Made by a program: the position numbers and the translations under genes. The notes beneath the pieces were generated by a model. The model saw only the letters and a program-made list of their open reading frames with translations. It was not told the DNA's origin and searched no databases. This document shows positions 15,470-23,751 of a DNA stretch of 45,894 bases, piece after piece. How positions within the stretch are numbered: the first letter of the stretch is position 1; every line of letters begins with the position of its first letter. Source of the stretch: Caballeronia pedi (lineage in GTDB: Bacteria > Pseudomonadota > Gammaproteobacteria > Burkholderiales > Burkholderiaceae); NCBI RefSeq assembly GCF_001544915.2, contig NZ_FCOE02000054.1, positions 1-45,894 on the forward strand, in the 5' to 3' direction.

Positions 15470-17434
15470 TCAATGCACCAGCAGCACGCGCGAGACACTC
15501 GGCACGCCCTTCGCGTTCAGGGCGAACAGCATGTAATAGCCGGGAACCACGACGCCGGGATCGGAAGGAATCTTCAACTGATATTCACCGCCGGTACCCA
15601 CCGTGAACGTAAGCGGCACGCGTCGCTGCTCGTTGTTCAGCGAATGCGTGACCGACGAGGAGCGCATCAGCGTGAATGCACTCATTCCCCTGCTGGCCGT
15701 CACGACGATCGTCGTGCCGAGCTGCGCGTCGGACGGCACGGAATTGAGACTGGGCCGGGACGCGGTCGAGCCGTCCGCGTTGAGCAGATACGGCGGCGTC
15801 AATATCTCCACGTCGGTGTGGTTGGTCGCGCAGGCTCCGCACAATCCGCCGCCGCCGCTCAGCACGCGCCCGTCGTTCAGGAGCAGCGCGACGCTGTGAT
15901 AGGTGCGCGGCACGGCCTGAGCGGCGAGCGGAGAAAACGCATTGGTCGCCGGGTCCCACAGTTCCGGGGTGAGGATCGCGTTGTCGTCCGAGAAAGGCGC
16001 AGCAAAAGTCTGTCCGCCGACCACGACGACCTGTCCGTTCGGCAGCACGACGCTGTTGCTGAACGCGCGCTGGTAGATCATCGGCGCGATGGTCTGCGTC
16101 ACCGCCGTTCCGTTACTGATGTTGATGAGCGTCGCATTGGACGTGGCCTGAGATTGATCGTAGCTCGGCGCGCCGCCGACCGCGAGAATCTTGCCGACGT
16201 CGTACATGACGGCGTTGCCGTTCATCGCATCGCTGTCGCGCCCCCGGTTGCCTGCCTGGGTGACGCTGCCGTTGCCGGCTGTATCGAACCAGTGCATGGC
16301 CCGGCTGGGGCCCGCGTGAAACACGCGTCCATTGGCGACCGCGAACAGCCATGCGTGATTGTCGGCGCGAAATACGCCCGCGTTGTCGTTGGTGAGGATG
16401 GTGTCGTCGGTGATGGCGCCGTTAATCTGCCAGCCCGAACCCGGGGTCCAGGTCTCACCGGTCTTTCCCCCGAGCCCGCCGTTCCACGAGCCGCCCACCA
16501 GGAACACGTTGCCGTTGCTCAAGGTCACGCTTCCCTGATAGCCGCGTGAAATGTTCATGTGATCGCTCGCGGTCCACGTGTTCGTCGAAGGCGAATAAAT
16601 GCTGGTCAGTCTCGTGCTCGAACCGCCGGTGACGAAAATCCGGCCATCGGGGAGATTGGCGATGCCCGGGCAGAACATGTCGTGTCCGGTATTGCTCACG
16701 ATCACTTGCCTGCTGTTGCCGGTCGATGGATTGAAGATTGCCGTGTAGGTCTTGCCCGGCGTGACCTCGCCGGTGGTGAAGTTGAGCGCGCTGTCCGCAG
16801 ACCAGACCAGCACGTTTCCGTTGGGAAGATTGGCGGCCTGCAACGGGACGAGCGGCACCGTGATGGGCGCCGTCCACTTCGAGGGCAATACGGTTCTCGG
16901 CGCCGGCAAGCCGCTCACTTGCCAGGTCTGTGTCGCGCTGCCGTTGCACACCTGTTGCGTGAGCTGGACCCCCTGGGAGGTCGTACTAGACGCGCTCACG
17001 CACAAGCCGCTATGTCCCGCGACGATTGCATAGCCCGCGCCTTGCGGCATCAGCGAGAAGGCCTGATTCAAGCCGCCATTGCAGGTCCACTGGATGATCG
17101 GGCCGCCTGGGTCGCGGGCCTGGCCCGACACGTCCAGGCACAGGCCGCTGTTCTGGTTGACGAGGTTGTACCGGGTGCCGGTCGCAACAGGGAGCCATTT
17201 CTGATTTGCGCCGCCCCAGCAGGGCCAGGAAATCACGGGTGCTCCCGGCGCCAGTGCCGCACCGCTGACGTCCGCGCACATGCTGGTGCCGCTCAGCGTG
17301 ATGGGGGCGGAGGTTTGCGCCCGGACAGCGGGCGATATGCCTGCCAGAGCCAGCGGCAATGCCATCGCCAGCAAAAAGCGCATGCATCGGACGAGCAAGC
17401 GGGCCGCGTTCCTCGTCGAAGGAATTGCTGGCAT
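15470..17434 (-). CDS. Secreted copper radical oxidase (galactose/glyoxal oxidase family) with N-terminal ricin-type lectin domain
   Basis: This 654-residue protein has a signal peptide (about 1-39, AVRA-Q), a ricin-type beta-trefoil lectin domain (about 45-175; three repeats each with SG-CxxxSG-like and Q-W-like ends), a seven-bladed Kelch-type catalytic propeller (about 185-555) and a C-terminal early-set domain (DUF1929, about 560-654). Every galactose-oxidase active-site residue is in place: Cys255 (HDMFCPGI) and Tyr299 (SRGYQGSV) for the Tyr-Cys cofactor, Trp317 (GGSWNGG) stacking on it, Tyr512 and His513 (RTYHSVALLL) and His597 (SVTHSLNNEQRR) as copper ligands. The Cys-Tyr (44) and Tyr-Trp (18) spacings equal those of the fungal enzyme. 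Expected reaction: alcohol or aldehyde plus O2 to aldehyde or acid plus H2O2, outside the cytoplasm. Start chosen for its GGAG with 7-base spacing. Encoded between a SCO copper protein and a cytochrome c. Confidence 0.93.
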   Translation of the reverse strand: MPAIPSTRNAARLLVRCMRFLLAMALPLALAGISPAVRAQTSAPITLSGTSMCADVSGAALAPGAPVISWPCWGGANQKWLPVATGTRYNLVNQNSGLCLDVSGQARDPGGPIIQWTCNGGLNQAFSLMPQGAGYAIVAGHSGLCVSASSTTSQGVQLTQQVCNGSATQTWQVSGLPAPRTVLPSKWTAPITVPLVPLQAANLPNGNVLVWSADSALNFTTGEVTPGKTYTAIFNPSTGNSRQVIVSNTGHDMFCPGIANLPDGRIFVTGGSSTRLTSIYSPSTNTWTASDHMNISRGYQGSVTLSNGNVFLVGGSWNGGLGGKTGETWTPGSGWQINGAITDDTILTNDNAGVFRADNHAWLFAVANGRVFHAGPSRAMHWFDTAGNGSVTQAGNRGRDSDAMNGNAVMYDVGKILAVGGAPSYDQSQATSNATLINISNGTAVTQTIAPMIYQRAFSNSVVLPNGQVVVVGGQTFAAPFSDDNAILTPELWDPATNAFSPLAAQAVPRTYHSVALLLNDGRVLSGGGGLCGACATNHTDVEILTPPYLLNADGSTASRPSLNSVPSDAQLGTTIVVTASRGMSAFTLMRSSSVTHSLNNEQRRVPLTFTVGTGGEYQLKIPSDPGVVVPGYYMLFALNAKGVPSVSRVLLVH

Positions 17435-17462
17435 GGTTTCGCTCCGCGTGGAGGAAGTCTGC

Positions 17463-18092
17463 TTATGTACGTGCAAGTGCGCGGAGCACATCGCAGAGAT
17501 CGTCGACGCGGGGAAGGTCAGCGCTTCGCCAGCGCAACATCGCGTTGGCGTCGAAGCAATACACCTGTGTCGAATGATCCGCGATGTCGCCGAGGGGCCT
17601 GTTGCTGCCTGAGAGCGCCACTCGCATCCGGTCTACATCAGTAAGTGCTGGCGTCGCCGCAATCCACGCCGGACCCGCCCGGAAACGCGCAAGCCAGGCG
17701 CGCAATGCCGGCGGTGAATCCGAAAGCGGATCGATTCCGAGCGACAGCAATTGCACGGGACGATGAGCGCGGATTTCCGGGATCCGTTCCTGAACCGCGC
17801 TGAAAAGCGTTCCTTGCAGCGGGCATACCGTGCCGCAGCCGGTGTATATCGTCTGCAGTGCGGTAACGCCCTGGCGGAGCAAGTCGTTCAACAGCCGCTT
17901 TTTGCCCGACTGGTCGACGAGCAAGGTATCGTCGAGGCGAACCGGCGGCGTGACGAGTCCCAGCCCGCCATGTTGTGCGAACGAGAAAGGGGACACTGCG
18001 CCAAGCGCGAGTGCAGCCATGTCGCAAAGCAGAGCGCGGCGAGTCAGGGCGAAAGCAATCGCACCCATGCCGGATTTCAGACCGTCGGGCAT
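17463..18092 (-). CDS. SCO1/SenC-like copper-binding thioredoxin-fold protein
   Basis: This 209-residue protein is of the SCO/SenC family, which delivers copper to oxidases or reduces their cysteines. The copper-binding CxxxC is Cys86 and Cys90 in YTGCGTVCPLQG, and the distal ligand is His173 in ADHSTQVYCFD. An N-terminal TRRALL followed by a hydrophobic stretch (about 18-39) looks like an export signal, possibly twin-arginine. I start at the ATG preceded by AGGA at close spacing; in-frame GTG/ATG codons up to 12 residues upstream are alternatives. It is first in an operon with the copper radical oxidase (28-base gap). No cytochrome oxidase gene is nearby, so this SCO probably serves the galactose-oxidase-like enzyme. 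That is inference. Confidence 0.85.
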   Translation of the reverse strand: MPDGLKSGMGAIAFALTRRALLCDMAALALGAVSPFSFAQHGGLGLVTPPVRLDDTLLVDQSGKKRLLNDLLRQGVTALQTIYTGCGTVCPLQGTLFSAVQERIPEIRAHRPVQLLSLGIDPLSDSPPALRAWLARFRAGPAWIAATPALTDVDRMRVALSGSNRPLGDIADHSTQVYCFDANAMLRWRSADLPRVDDLCDVLRALART

Positions 18093-18525
18093 CTTTTCCT
18101 GACTCACCGAATTCGTCCTCATCGACACGTTTTACGATCCCCGTTCCGGGCTATCACGGTGCGACTTGTACGTCGAACATCCGGCCTGACCGGTGCGAGC
18201 AGATGTGTCGCAGCCCTTGGCTCTTTTGTATTGCAATATCTCCGGATCGAAGACTAGCAGTCCAAATCGGCAAGAAACGTCCGGAACGATAAATAAATAG
18301 GTAAATATGTGTCCTCGGATACATTCGCTTTCAAGGTTCGTGAGCAATAGCGTCATTGCCGCCCTGATTCGAAATCAGGCCGCCCGGTTGCACCCGAACG
18401 TTCGTTGGCGAGAAAGTCCGCTTTTTCTGTCACCATCGGGGACGCTCGTGTTATTGCTTTGTTAGCATCGTCGTTGCTCGACATTGCGTTGCCCGTTCCG
18501 GCCCTCCCGGTGAAGGAGAATGCAC
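18093..18525. other. Divergent intergenic region between copper-oxidase operon and PQQ-propeller lipoprotein
   Basis: About 430 bases with no convincing gene. It holds an AT-rich patch with repeated TAAATA (about 18287-18311), which stands out from the surroundings and may contain promoter elements, and a 17-base palindrome at 18363-18379. No CueR- or CopR-like copper operator was recognised. Short open frames here lack family-like sequence and good ribosome binding sites. Confidence 0.5.
18363..18379. promoter_or_regulatory. Palindrome CCTGATT-CGA-AATCAGG
   Basis: Perfect 7-base inverted repeat with a 3-base centre in the divergent region, 147 bases before the lipoprotein start. It may be a regulator operator; no T-run follows, so a terminator is unlikely. 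The cognate protein is unknown. Confidence 0.35.
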
Positions 18526-20205
18526 ATGAATGCGCGTCTTTCCGCTTGTGCCGCCGCACTCGGCGCCATGCTGGTCGCGGCAATCATCGGCGCGTGCAGC
18601 GGCGGTGACTCCAGCGGCGATTCGACATCGGCCGCCGCTGGCAGGGCTGCGTCGAGCGTAGCGAATGCATCGAGTGCGGGCACGTCGGCTGCCGGCAATC
18701 CGATGGACGTCGTCACCTGGCACAACGACATCGCGCGCACCGGCCAGCAACTGAACGAAACGATCCTCACGCCCGCGAACGTGCGTGCGAGCAGCTTCGG
18801 CAAGCTCGCGTTCTTTTCCGTCGATGGCCTCGTCGACGCCCAGCCGCTCTTTCTCGCAGACGTGCCGATCGCGGGCGGCACGCGTAACGTCGTCTACGTC
18901 GAGACCGAAAACGCGAGCGTCTACGCCTTCGATGCCGACAGCGGCGCCGTGCTCTGGAAGGTCTCCACGCTCGGCAACGGCGAGTCGCCGAGCGGCGACC
19001 ACGGCTGCACCCAGATCACCCCGAGGATCGGCATCACGGCGACGCCGGTCATCGATCGCACGCGCGGGCCGAATGGCGCGATCTATGTCGTCGGCATGTC
19101 GAGGGACGCGTCGGGCGGCTATCACCAGCGCATCCACGCACTTGACGTCGCCACGGGCGCCGAGCTCTTCAACGGCCCGACGGAAATTCGCGCGACCTAT
19201 CCGGGCAATGGCTCGGGCAGCCAGAACGGCACGCTCACATTCGATCCGGGCCAGTACGTGGAGCGCGCGGCGTTGCTGCTGCTGAACGGCACCATCTATA
19301 CCGCATGGACCTCGCACTGCGATTTCCTGCCGTATACCGGCTGGGTGATGGGCTACGACGCGGGCACGCTCCAGCAGACGAGCGTGCTGAACGTGACGCC
19401 CAACGGCCAGATGGGCGCGATCTGGATGAGCGGAGCGGGCCTCGCGTCCGACGGCGAGGCCATCTATCTGCTCGATGGAAACGGCACCTTCGACCCGACG
19501 CAAAACGAGCACGAGATGCCGATCAACGGCAACTATGGCAACGGCTTTCTGCGACTCAATCTCGGACCGCTGCGGGTGCAGGACTATTTCCAGCCGTCGA
19601 ACACGATGCAGGAATCGAATCAGGACGAGGATCTCGGCTCCGGCGGCGCGATGGTGCTGCCCGATATGACCGATTCGACCGGCGCGGTGCGCCATCTCGC
19701 GATCGGCGCTGGCAAGAACAAGACGATCTACGTCGTGAACCGCTATTCGATGGGCAAGTTCGATTCGAACGCTGACCACATTTACCAGGAACTGGTCGGC
19801 CGGCTCGGCGGGTCGATGTTCGGCGCGCCCGCCTATTTCAACAACACGGTGTATTTCGGATCGGTCGGCGACACCATCAAGGCGTTCACGATCTCGAACG
19901 CCGCGCTGTCGGGCGCGCCAACGAGCCAGACGGCGAACAGGTTCGGCTTCCCGGGCGCGACGCCGAGCATTTCCGCGAACGGCACGGCGAACGGCATCCT
20001 GTGGGCGGCGGAAAACGGCACGGTCGGTGTGCTGCGCGCATACGACGCGATGAATCTCGCAAACCAGCTTTACAGCAGCAACGACTTCGGCGCGCGAGAC
20101 CAGTTCGGCCAGGGCAACAAGTTCATCACGCCGATGATCGCGAACGGCAAGGTGTATGTGGGCACGAGGAGCGGTGTAGCCGTGTTCGGATTGCTGTCGA
20201 GATAG
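18526..20205 (+). CDS. PQQ-type beta-propeller lipoprotein
   Basis: This 559-residue predicted lipoprotein has a signal with lipobox AIIGAC (Cys24) and a Ser/Gly/Ala-rich linker to about residue 55. A beta-propeller of PQQ-type repeats follows; VYVETENASVYAFDADSGAVLWK is the clearest blade. Later segments such as AENGTVGVLRAYDA and GKVYVGTRSGVAVFG at the C-terminus are weaker blades. No haem motif is visible and no quinoprotein active site was recognised, so binding of PQQ is uncertain. The start follows AAGGAGA with 7-base spacing. It is transcribed away from the SCO/copper-oxidase operon and converges with the AraC-type gene. It could be a scaffold or sugar-binding surface protein (inferred). 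An ATG six bases upstream is an alternative start. Confidence 0.8.
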   Translation: MNARLSACAAALGAMLVAAIIGACSGGDSSGDSTSAAAGRAASSVANASSAGTSAAGNPMDVVTWHNDIARTGQQLNETILTPANVRASSFGKLAFFSVDGLVDAQPLFLADVPIAGGTRNVVYVETENASVYAFDADSGAVLWKVSTLGNGESPSGDHGCTQITPRIGITATPVIDRTRGPNGAIYVVGMSRDASGGYHQRIHALDVATGAELFNGPTEIRATYPGNGSGSQNGTLTFDPGQYVERAALLLLNGTIYTAWTSHCDFLPYTGWVMGYDAGTLQQTSVLNVTPNGQMGAIWMSGAGLASDGEAIYLLDGNGTFDPTQNEHEMPINGNYGNGFLRLNLGPLRVQDYFQPSNTMQESNQDEDLGSGGAMVLPDMTDSTGAVRHLAIGAGKNKTIYVVNRYSMGKFDSNADHIYQELVGRLGGSMFGAPAYFNNTVYFGSVGDTIKAFTISNAALSGAPTSQTANRFGFPGATPSISANGTANGILWAAENGTVGVLRAYDAMNLANQLYSSNDFGARDQFGQGNKFITPMIANGKVYVGTRSGVAVFGLLSR

Positions 20206-20233
20206 AGGGGGCGCTCGCCGGGATCATCTTCGT

Positions 20234-21259
20234 TCAGCGACGAAGCTCCTCCGCCCCCTTCCCCGTCCAGCGCTTGAGCGCGCGACGGAAATTCGCGGCA
20301 TCGCTGAATCCAAGCAGCATCGCGACGTCCTCGGTGCTCATCTTCGTCGTTTTGAGATATTCGAGCGCGAGCGAGCGTTTGACATCATCGACGATTGCCT
20401 GGAAGGACGAACCTTCTTCGTCCAGTCGCCGCCTCAGGGTGCGCGATGTCAGATGCATCGACTTCGCGACGCTCTCCATGTCGGGAAAGGATCCAGGCGT
20501 GGCCATCAGGCTCTGATACACCTCGCCCGAGACGCCACTGGATGTCTTCGCCTGTCCAATCAACCGGTCGCAGGTCTCTTGCAGCAAGGTCGTCGTAAGA
20601 GGGTGAGCGAGTTGCGGCTTCCGTTCGAGAATGGCGCTGTCGTAAATCAACTCGCATTGCTCCTGATCGAAGAGGCATTCGCATCCGAGATACTCGGCGT
20701 AGATGTCCGCGTGCACCGGCGCGGGATATGAGAAGCACGCTTTCACCGGCGGGCATACACCGCCGGCGACGTCCTGAAGATGCGTCACGTGTTGCGTGTA
20801 TTGCTGCTCGATGATGAATTCGCGCAGTTCACGCGACGGACTCGAGGTGAACGCATCGGGAAATGTCCAGACCATGCGATCCGGATACTCCGTCCATTCG
20901 ATAGCGACGGTCGGCGTCGCCAGCCGGTGATACTTCACGCCGAGTTTGAAATAGTCGCGCAACGACAAACACGACATGAGCGCGTAGCCATACATCCCAT
21001 AGGCGGACAAGTGCAGCTTGCGTCCGACCTTGAAGGGCGTCGCCGGCTCGCAACCCAGCGACACGGCGTTCCTGCAGACAGACGCGTACTGCCCGACGGA
21101 CGTGAGAACCGATGCGTCCTGCAGTTCGGCAACCGTGACGCCCGAGCCGCTCAGGCTGTCTTCGGGCGCGATGCCTTGCTCTGCAAGCACCTCGACCAGT
21201 GCGGCGATCTTGTAGGGCGCGAACATACGCTCGTTCAGCGGAGGGCGAAGAGTAGCCAT
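20234..21259 (-). CDS. AraC-family transcriptional regulator with arabinose-binding-like N-terminal domain
   Basis: This 341-residue regulator has an N-terminal domain of the Arabinose_bd type (about 20-210, with the LGYALMSCLSLRDYFKLG-like stretch YGYALMSCLSLRDYF) and a C-terminal AraC HTH pair (about 245-341; SMHLTSRTLRRRLDEEG and the second helix DVAMLLGFSDAANFRRALKR). Regulators of this layout control catabolic genes for amino-acid derivatives, lipids and other small molecules. The start is the ATG giving MATLRPPL, with AGAGGA upstream. It is divergent from the BKACE operon across 140 bases, so it is the likely regulator of that operon. TGTCC direct repeats 21 bases apart and a short palindrome lie just ahead of its start. 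Confidence 0.9.
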   Translation of the reverse strand: MATLRPPLNERMFAPYKIAALVEVLAEQGIAPEDSLSGSGVTVAELQDASVLTSVGQYASVCRNAVSLGCEPATPFKVGRKLHLSAYGMYGYALMSCLSLRDYFKLGVKYHRLATPTVAIEWTEYPDRMVWTFPDAFTSSPSRELREFIIEQQYTQHVTHLQDVAGGVCPPVKACFSYPAPVHADIYAEYLGCECLFDQEQCELIYDSAILERKPQLAHPLTTTLLQETCDRLIGQAKTSSGVSGEVYQSLMATPGSFPDMESVAKSMHLTSRTLRRRLDEEGSSFQAIVDDVKRSLALEYLKTTKMSTEDVAMLLGFSDAANFRRALKRWTGKGAEELRR

Positions 21260-21268
21260 TTTTTCTGT

Positions 21269-21294
21269 TGTCCTCTGAGGACTCGCGGGTGTCC
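21269..21294. promoter_or_regulatory. Candidate AraC-type site: TGTCC direct repeats and GTCCTC-T-GAGGAC palindrome
   Basis: TGTCC occurs at 21269 and 21290, 21 bases apart, which is two helical turns and normal for the two HTHs of an AraC protein. The first copy overlaps the perfect palindrome at 21270-21282. The block lies 10 to 35 bases upstream of the AraC-type gene start and about 105 upstream of the BKACE start. The minus-strand ribosome binding site lies inside it, so binding would block the regulator's own translation start region. Confidence 0.35.
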
Positions 21295-21399
21295 GAAAAA
21301 GACCTTTTCTCGCGGATGCTACCTCAATAAGATTCGAGTCACAAGGCGCCACTCCGTGCAAGGGAGGCGCTGAACGGAAACGGAGACAAGGATTTTTCG

Positions 21400-22338
21400 A
21401 TGAGCGATTCGAGCCGCAAGGTCATCATTTCGTGCGCTGTCACGGGCGCCACCCACGTTCCGACGATGTCGGAGCATCTGCCGATCACCCCCGCCCAGAT
21501 CCGTGACCAGGCGATCGAAGCCGCCGAAGCGGGCGCGGCGATCATCCATCTCCACGCGCGCGATCCGAACGACGGCCGCCCGACGCCGAACCCCGACATC
21601 TTTCGCGAATTCGTCCCCGCCATCGCAGAAGCGACGGACGCGGTCATCAACATCACGACAGGCGGCAGCACGCGCATGACCCTGGAAGAGCGGCTCGCTT
21701 ATCCGCTGCGTGCAGCGCCCGAGATGTGTTCGCTCAACATGGGTTCGATGAACTTCTCGATCCATCCGCTCGCGGCGAAAACATCGTCCTGGCGTTACGA
21801 ATGGGAAAAGGGCTATGTCGAGGGCATGGAAGACATGATCTTCCGCAACACCTTCAAGGACATAAAACGCATCCTGCTCGAACTCGGCGATAAAGGTACC
21901 CGATTCGAGTTCGAATGCTATGACCTCGGACATCTCTACAATCTCGCGCATTTCGTCGATCAGGGCTTGATCAAGCCACCGTTCTTCATTCAGTCGGTGT
22001 TCGGCATTCTCGGCGGCATGGGCGCGGACCCGGAGAACATGACCGTGATGCGCGCAACGGCCGACCGCCTGTTCGGACGCGAGAACTATCACTTCTCCGT
22101 GCTCGGCGCGGGCCGTCACCAGATGCCGCTGGTCACGATGAGCGCGATTCTCGGCGGCAACGTCCGCGTCGGGCTGGAAGACAGCGTGTACATCGCCAAG
22201 GGCGTCAAGGCCGAGTCGAACGCGCAGCAGGTGCGCAAGATCCGTCGAATCCTCGAAGAGCTGTCGCTCGACATCGCGTCGCCGGACGAAGCGCGCGCGA
22301 TGCTCGGGCTGAAAGGGCGCGACAAGGTCACACCGTAA
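21400..22338 (+). CDS. Beta-keto acid cleavage enzyme (BKACE, DUF849 family)
   Basis: This 312-residue protein is of the BKACE family, whose founder Kce cleaves 3-keto-5-aminohexanoate with acetyl-CoA. Members transfer acetyl-CoA onto a beta-keto acid to give acetoacetate and an acyl-CoA. The Zn-binding HLH is at 50-52 in IIHLHARDPNDG; TGGSTRMTLEERL (73-85 region) and NVRVGLEDSVY (Glu near the Zn) complete the active-site signature. The ATG follows AAGGA. It is first in an operon with an MFS transporter and two dehydrogenases, an arrangement expected for import, oxidation of a hydroxy acid to a beta-keto acid, then cleavage. No carnitine dehydrogenase or lysine-fermentation gene accompanies it, so its substrate is open. 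Confidence 0.9.
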   Translation: MSDSSRKVIISCAVTGATHVPTMSEHLPITPAQIRDQAIEAAEAGAAIIHLHARDPNDGRPTPNPDIFREFVPAIAEATDAVINITTGGSTRMTLEERLAYPLRAAPEMCSLNMGSMNFSIHPLAAKTSSWRYEWEKGYVEGMEDMIFRNTFKDIKRILLELGDKGTRFEFECYDLGHLYNLAHFVDQGLIKPPFFIQSVFGILGGMGADPENMTVMRATADRLFGRENYHFSVLGAGRHQMPLVTMSAILGGNVRVGLEDSVYIAKGVKAESNAQQVRKIRRILEELSLDIASPDEARAMLGLKGRDKVTP

Positions 22339-22385
22339 AACTCTCGATATTCGCAGACAGGGCGCAGACCCATCCCGGAGACAAC

Positions 22386-23729
22386 ATGAACATCATCGAT
22401 AACTTCGACACGCTGCATCGCGCCGCGACGCGCAAAGCGATGCAGCGACTCATTCCACTCATGTGTGCGATCTACTTCATGTCGTTCCTCGATCGCACGA
22501 ACGTCGCGCTGGCGAAAGCGCAACTGGCCATCGACGTCGGCATCAGTGCCGCCGCGTATGGATTGGGTTCGGGCATCTTCTTCATCGGCTATGCCTTGCT
22601 GGAGGTGCCGAGCAATCTTGCCGCGCATCGCATCGGGCCGCGTCGATGGATCGCGAGAATCGCGGTGACGTGGGGCATTCTTTCCACCGCGATGATGCTG
22701 GTGCAGGGCGAATGGTCGTTCTACGTTCTGCGCGTGTTGCTGGGCATCGCCGAGGCCGGGCTCTTTCCGGCGCTCATGTACATGGTCACGCTGTGGTTCG
22801 CACCGAACGACAAGCCGGTCGTCGTGGGCTGGATCTACATCGCGCCGGCGCTTGCGCTGATGCTCGGCAGTCCGCTCGGCGGCGCGCTGATGCAGATGAA
22901 CGGCCTCGGCGGCCTTCATGGCTGGCAGTGGATGTTCATGATCGAGGGCATTCCCAGCGTTCTGGTCGGCATTCTGCTTTTCTTCAAGATGCCGGAACGT
23001 CCGCGCGACGCCCGCTGGCTGTCCGCCGAGGAAGCGCAGGCGCTGGAGTCGCGTGCCGCCGCCGATGCGCAAGGACATCCCGAACTCACGTCTTCCGACT
23101 GGATGGCGGCGTTGAAGCGCCCGACGACCGTTCTGATGGGCCTGATCTACTTCCTCAACCAGGTGGCGTTCGTCGGGCTGTACTTTTTCGCGCCCTCGAT
23201 GATTCAGCAGATGCACGTCAAGTCGCCGCTGCTCGTCGGGGTGCTCGCCGCGAGCGTCGGTCTTGGTTTCCTGCTGGGCGTGTTGATCCTGCCACGGATT
23301 CATCGGCGCTACGGCAACGACTGCGCGTTCCTGGGCATGCTCACGGTGGGACTCATCGCCGGCGCGTGCGCGTTCATCGCCACCTCGAGCCCCGCGGCGC
23401 GCATGGTGCTGCTTGCGGTGACAGCGTTCTTTGCCGGCGGCGTGTTGCCGTCGTACTGGGCGATTGCGATGAAGCGCCTGCACGGCATTCAGGCCGCGGC
23501 AGGTCTCGCGTTCATCAACACGATCGGGTTGATCGGCGGGTTCGTCGGACCCTACCTGTTCGGATTGGCCGAGACCGTGACCGGACGTAGCGATTCGGGC
23601 TTTTACATCATTCTCGTGGCGTCGTTGCTCGGGCTGTTGCTCGTGCCGTTGTTTGCAAAGGCGATTCGCCGCGAGACCGAAGCATCGTCCCCGCTTGGCA
23701 ACGGCAGTGCTGCCGGCATGCAATCCTGA
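22386..23729 (+). CDS. MFS transporter, ACS family organic-anion type
   Basis: This 447-residue inner-membrane major facilitator protein has about twelve hydrophobic helices. The N-terminal helix region YFMSFLDRTNVALAKAQL and the post-helix-2 segment LEVPSNLAAHRIGPRRWIAR are typical of ACS organic-anion symporters such as tartrate, phthalate and 4-hydroxyphenylacetate carriers. A GGAGA stands 5 bases before the ATG. Its position between BKACE and two dehydrogenase genes (gaps of 47 and 22 bases) suggests it imports the acid degraded by this operon. Substrate not determinable from sequence. Confidence 0.9.
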   Translation: MNIIDNFDTLHRAATRKAMQRLIPLMCAIYFMSFLDRTNVALAKAQLAIDVGISAAAYGLGSGIFFIGYALLEVPSNLAAHRIGPRRWIARIAVTWGILSTAMMLVQGEWSFYVLRVLLGIAEAGLFPALMYMVTLWFAPNDKPVVVGWIYIAPALALMLGSPLGGALMQMNGLGGLHGWQWMFMIEGIPSVLVGILLFFKMPERPRDARWLSAEEAQALESRAAADAQGHPELTSSDWMAALKRPTTVLMGLIYFLNQVAFVGLYFFAPSMIQQMHVKSPLLVGVLAASVGLGFLLGVLILPRIHRRYGNDCAFLGMLTVGLIAGACAFIATSSPAARMVLLAVTAFFAGGVLPSYWAIAMKRLHGIQAAAGLAFINTIGLIGGFVGPYLFGLAETVTGRSDSGFYIILVASLLGLLLVPLFAKAIRRETEASSPLGNGSAAGMQS

Positions 23730-23751
23730 ACCATCGACACAGAGCGAAAAG

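Noticed and set aside
18526..20205. Quinoprotein alcohol dehydrogenase
   Set aside because: No haem motif and no recognisable quinoprotein active-site pattern; only generic propeller blades are seen.
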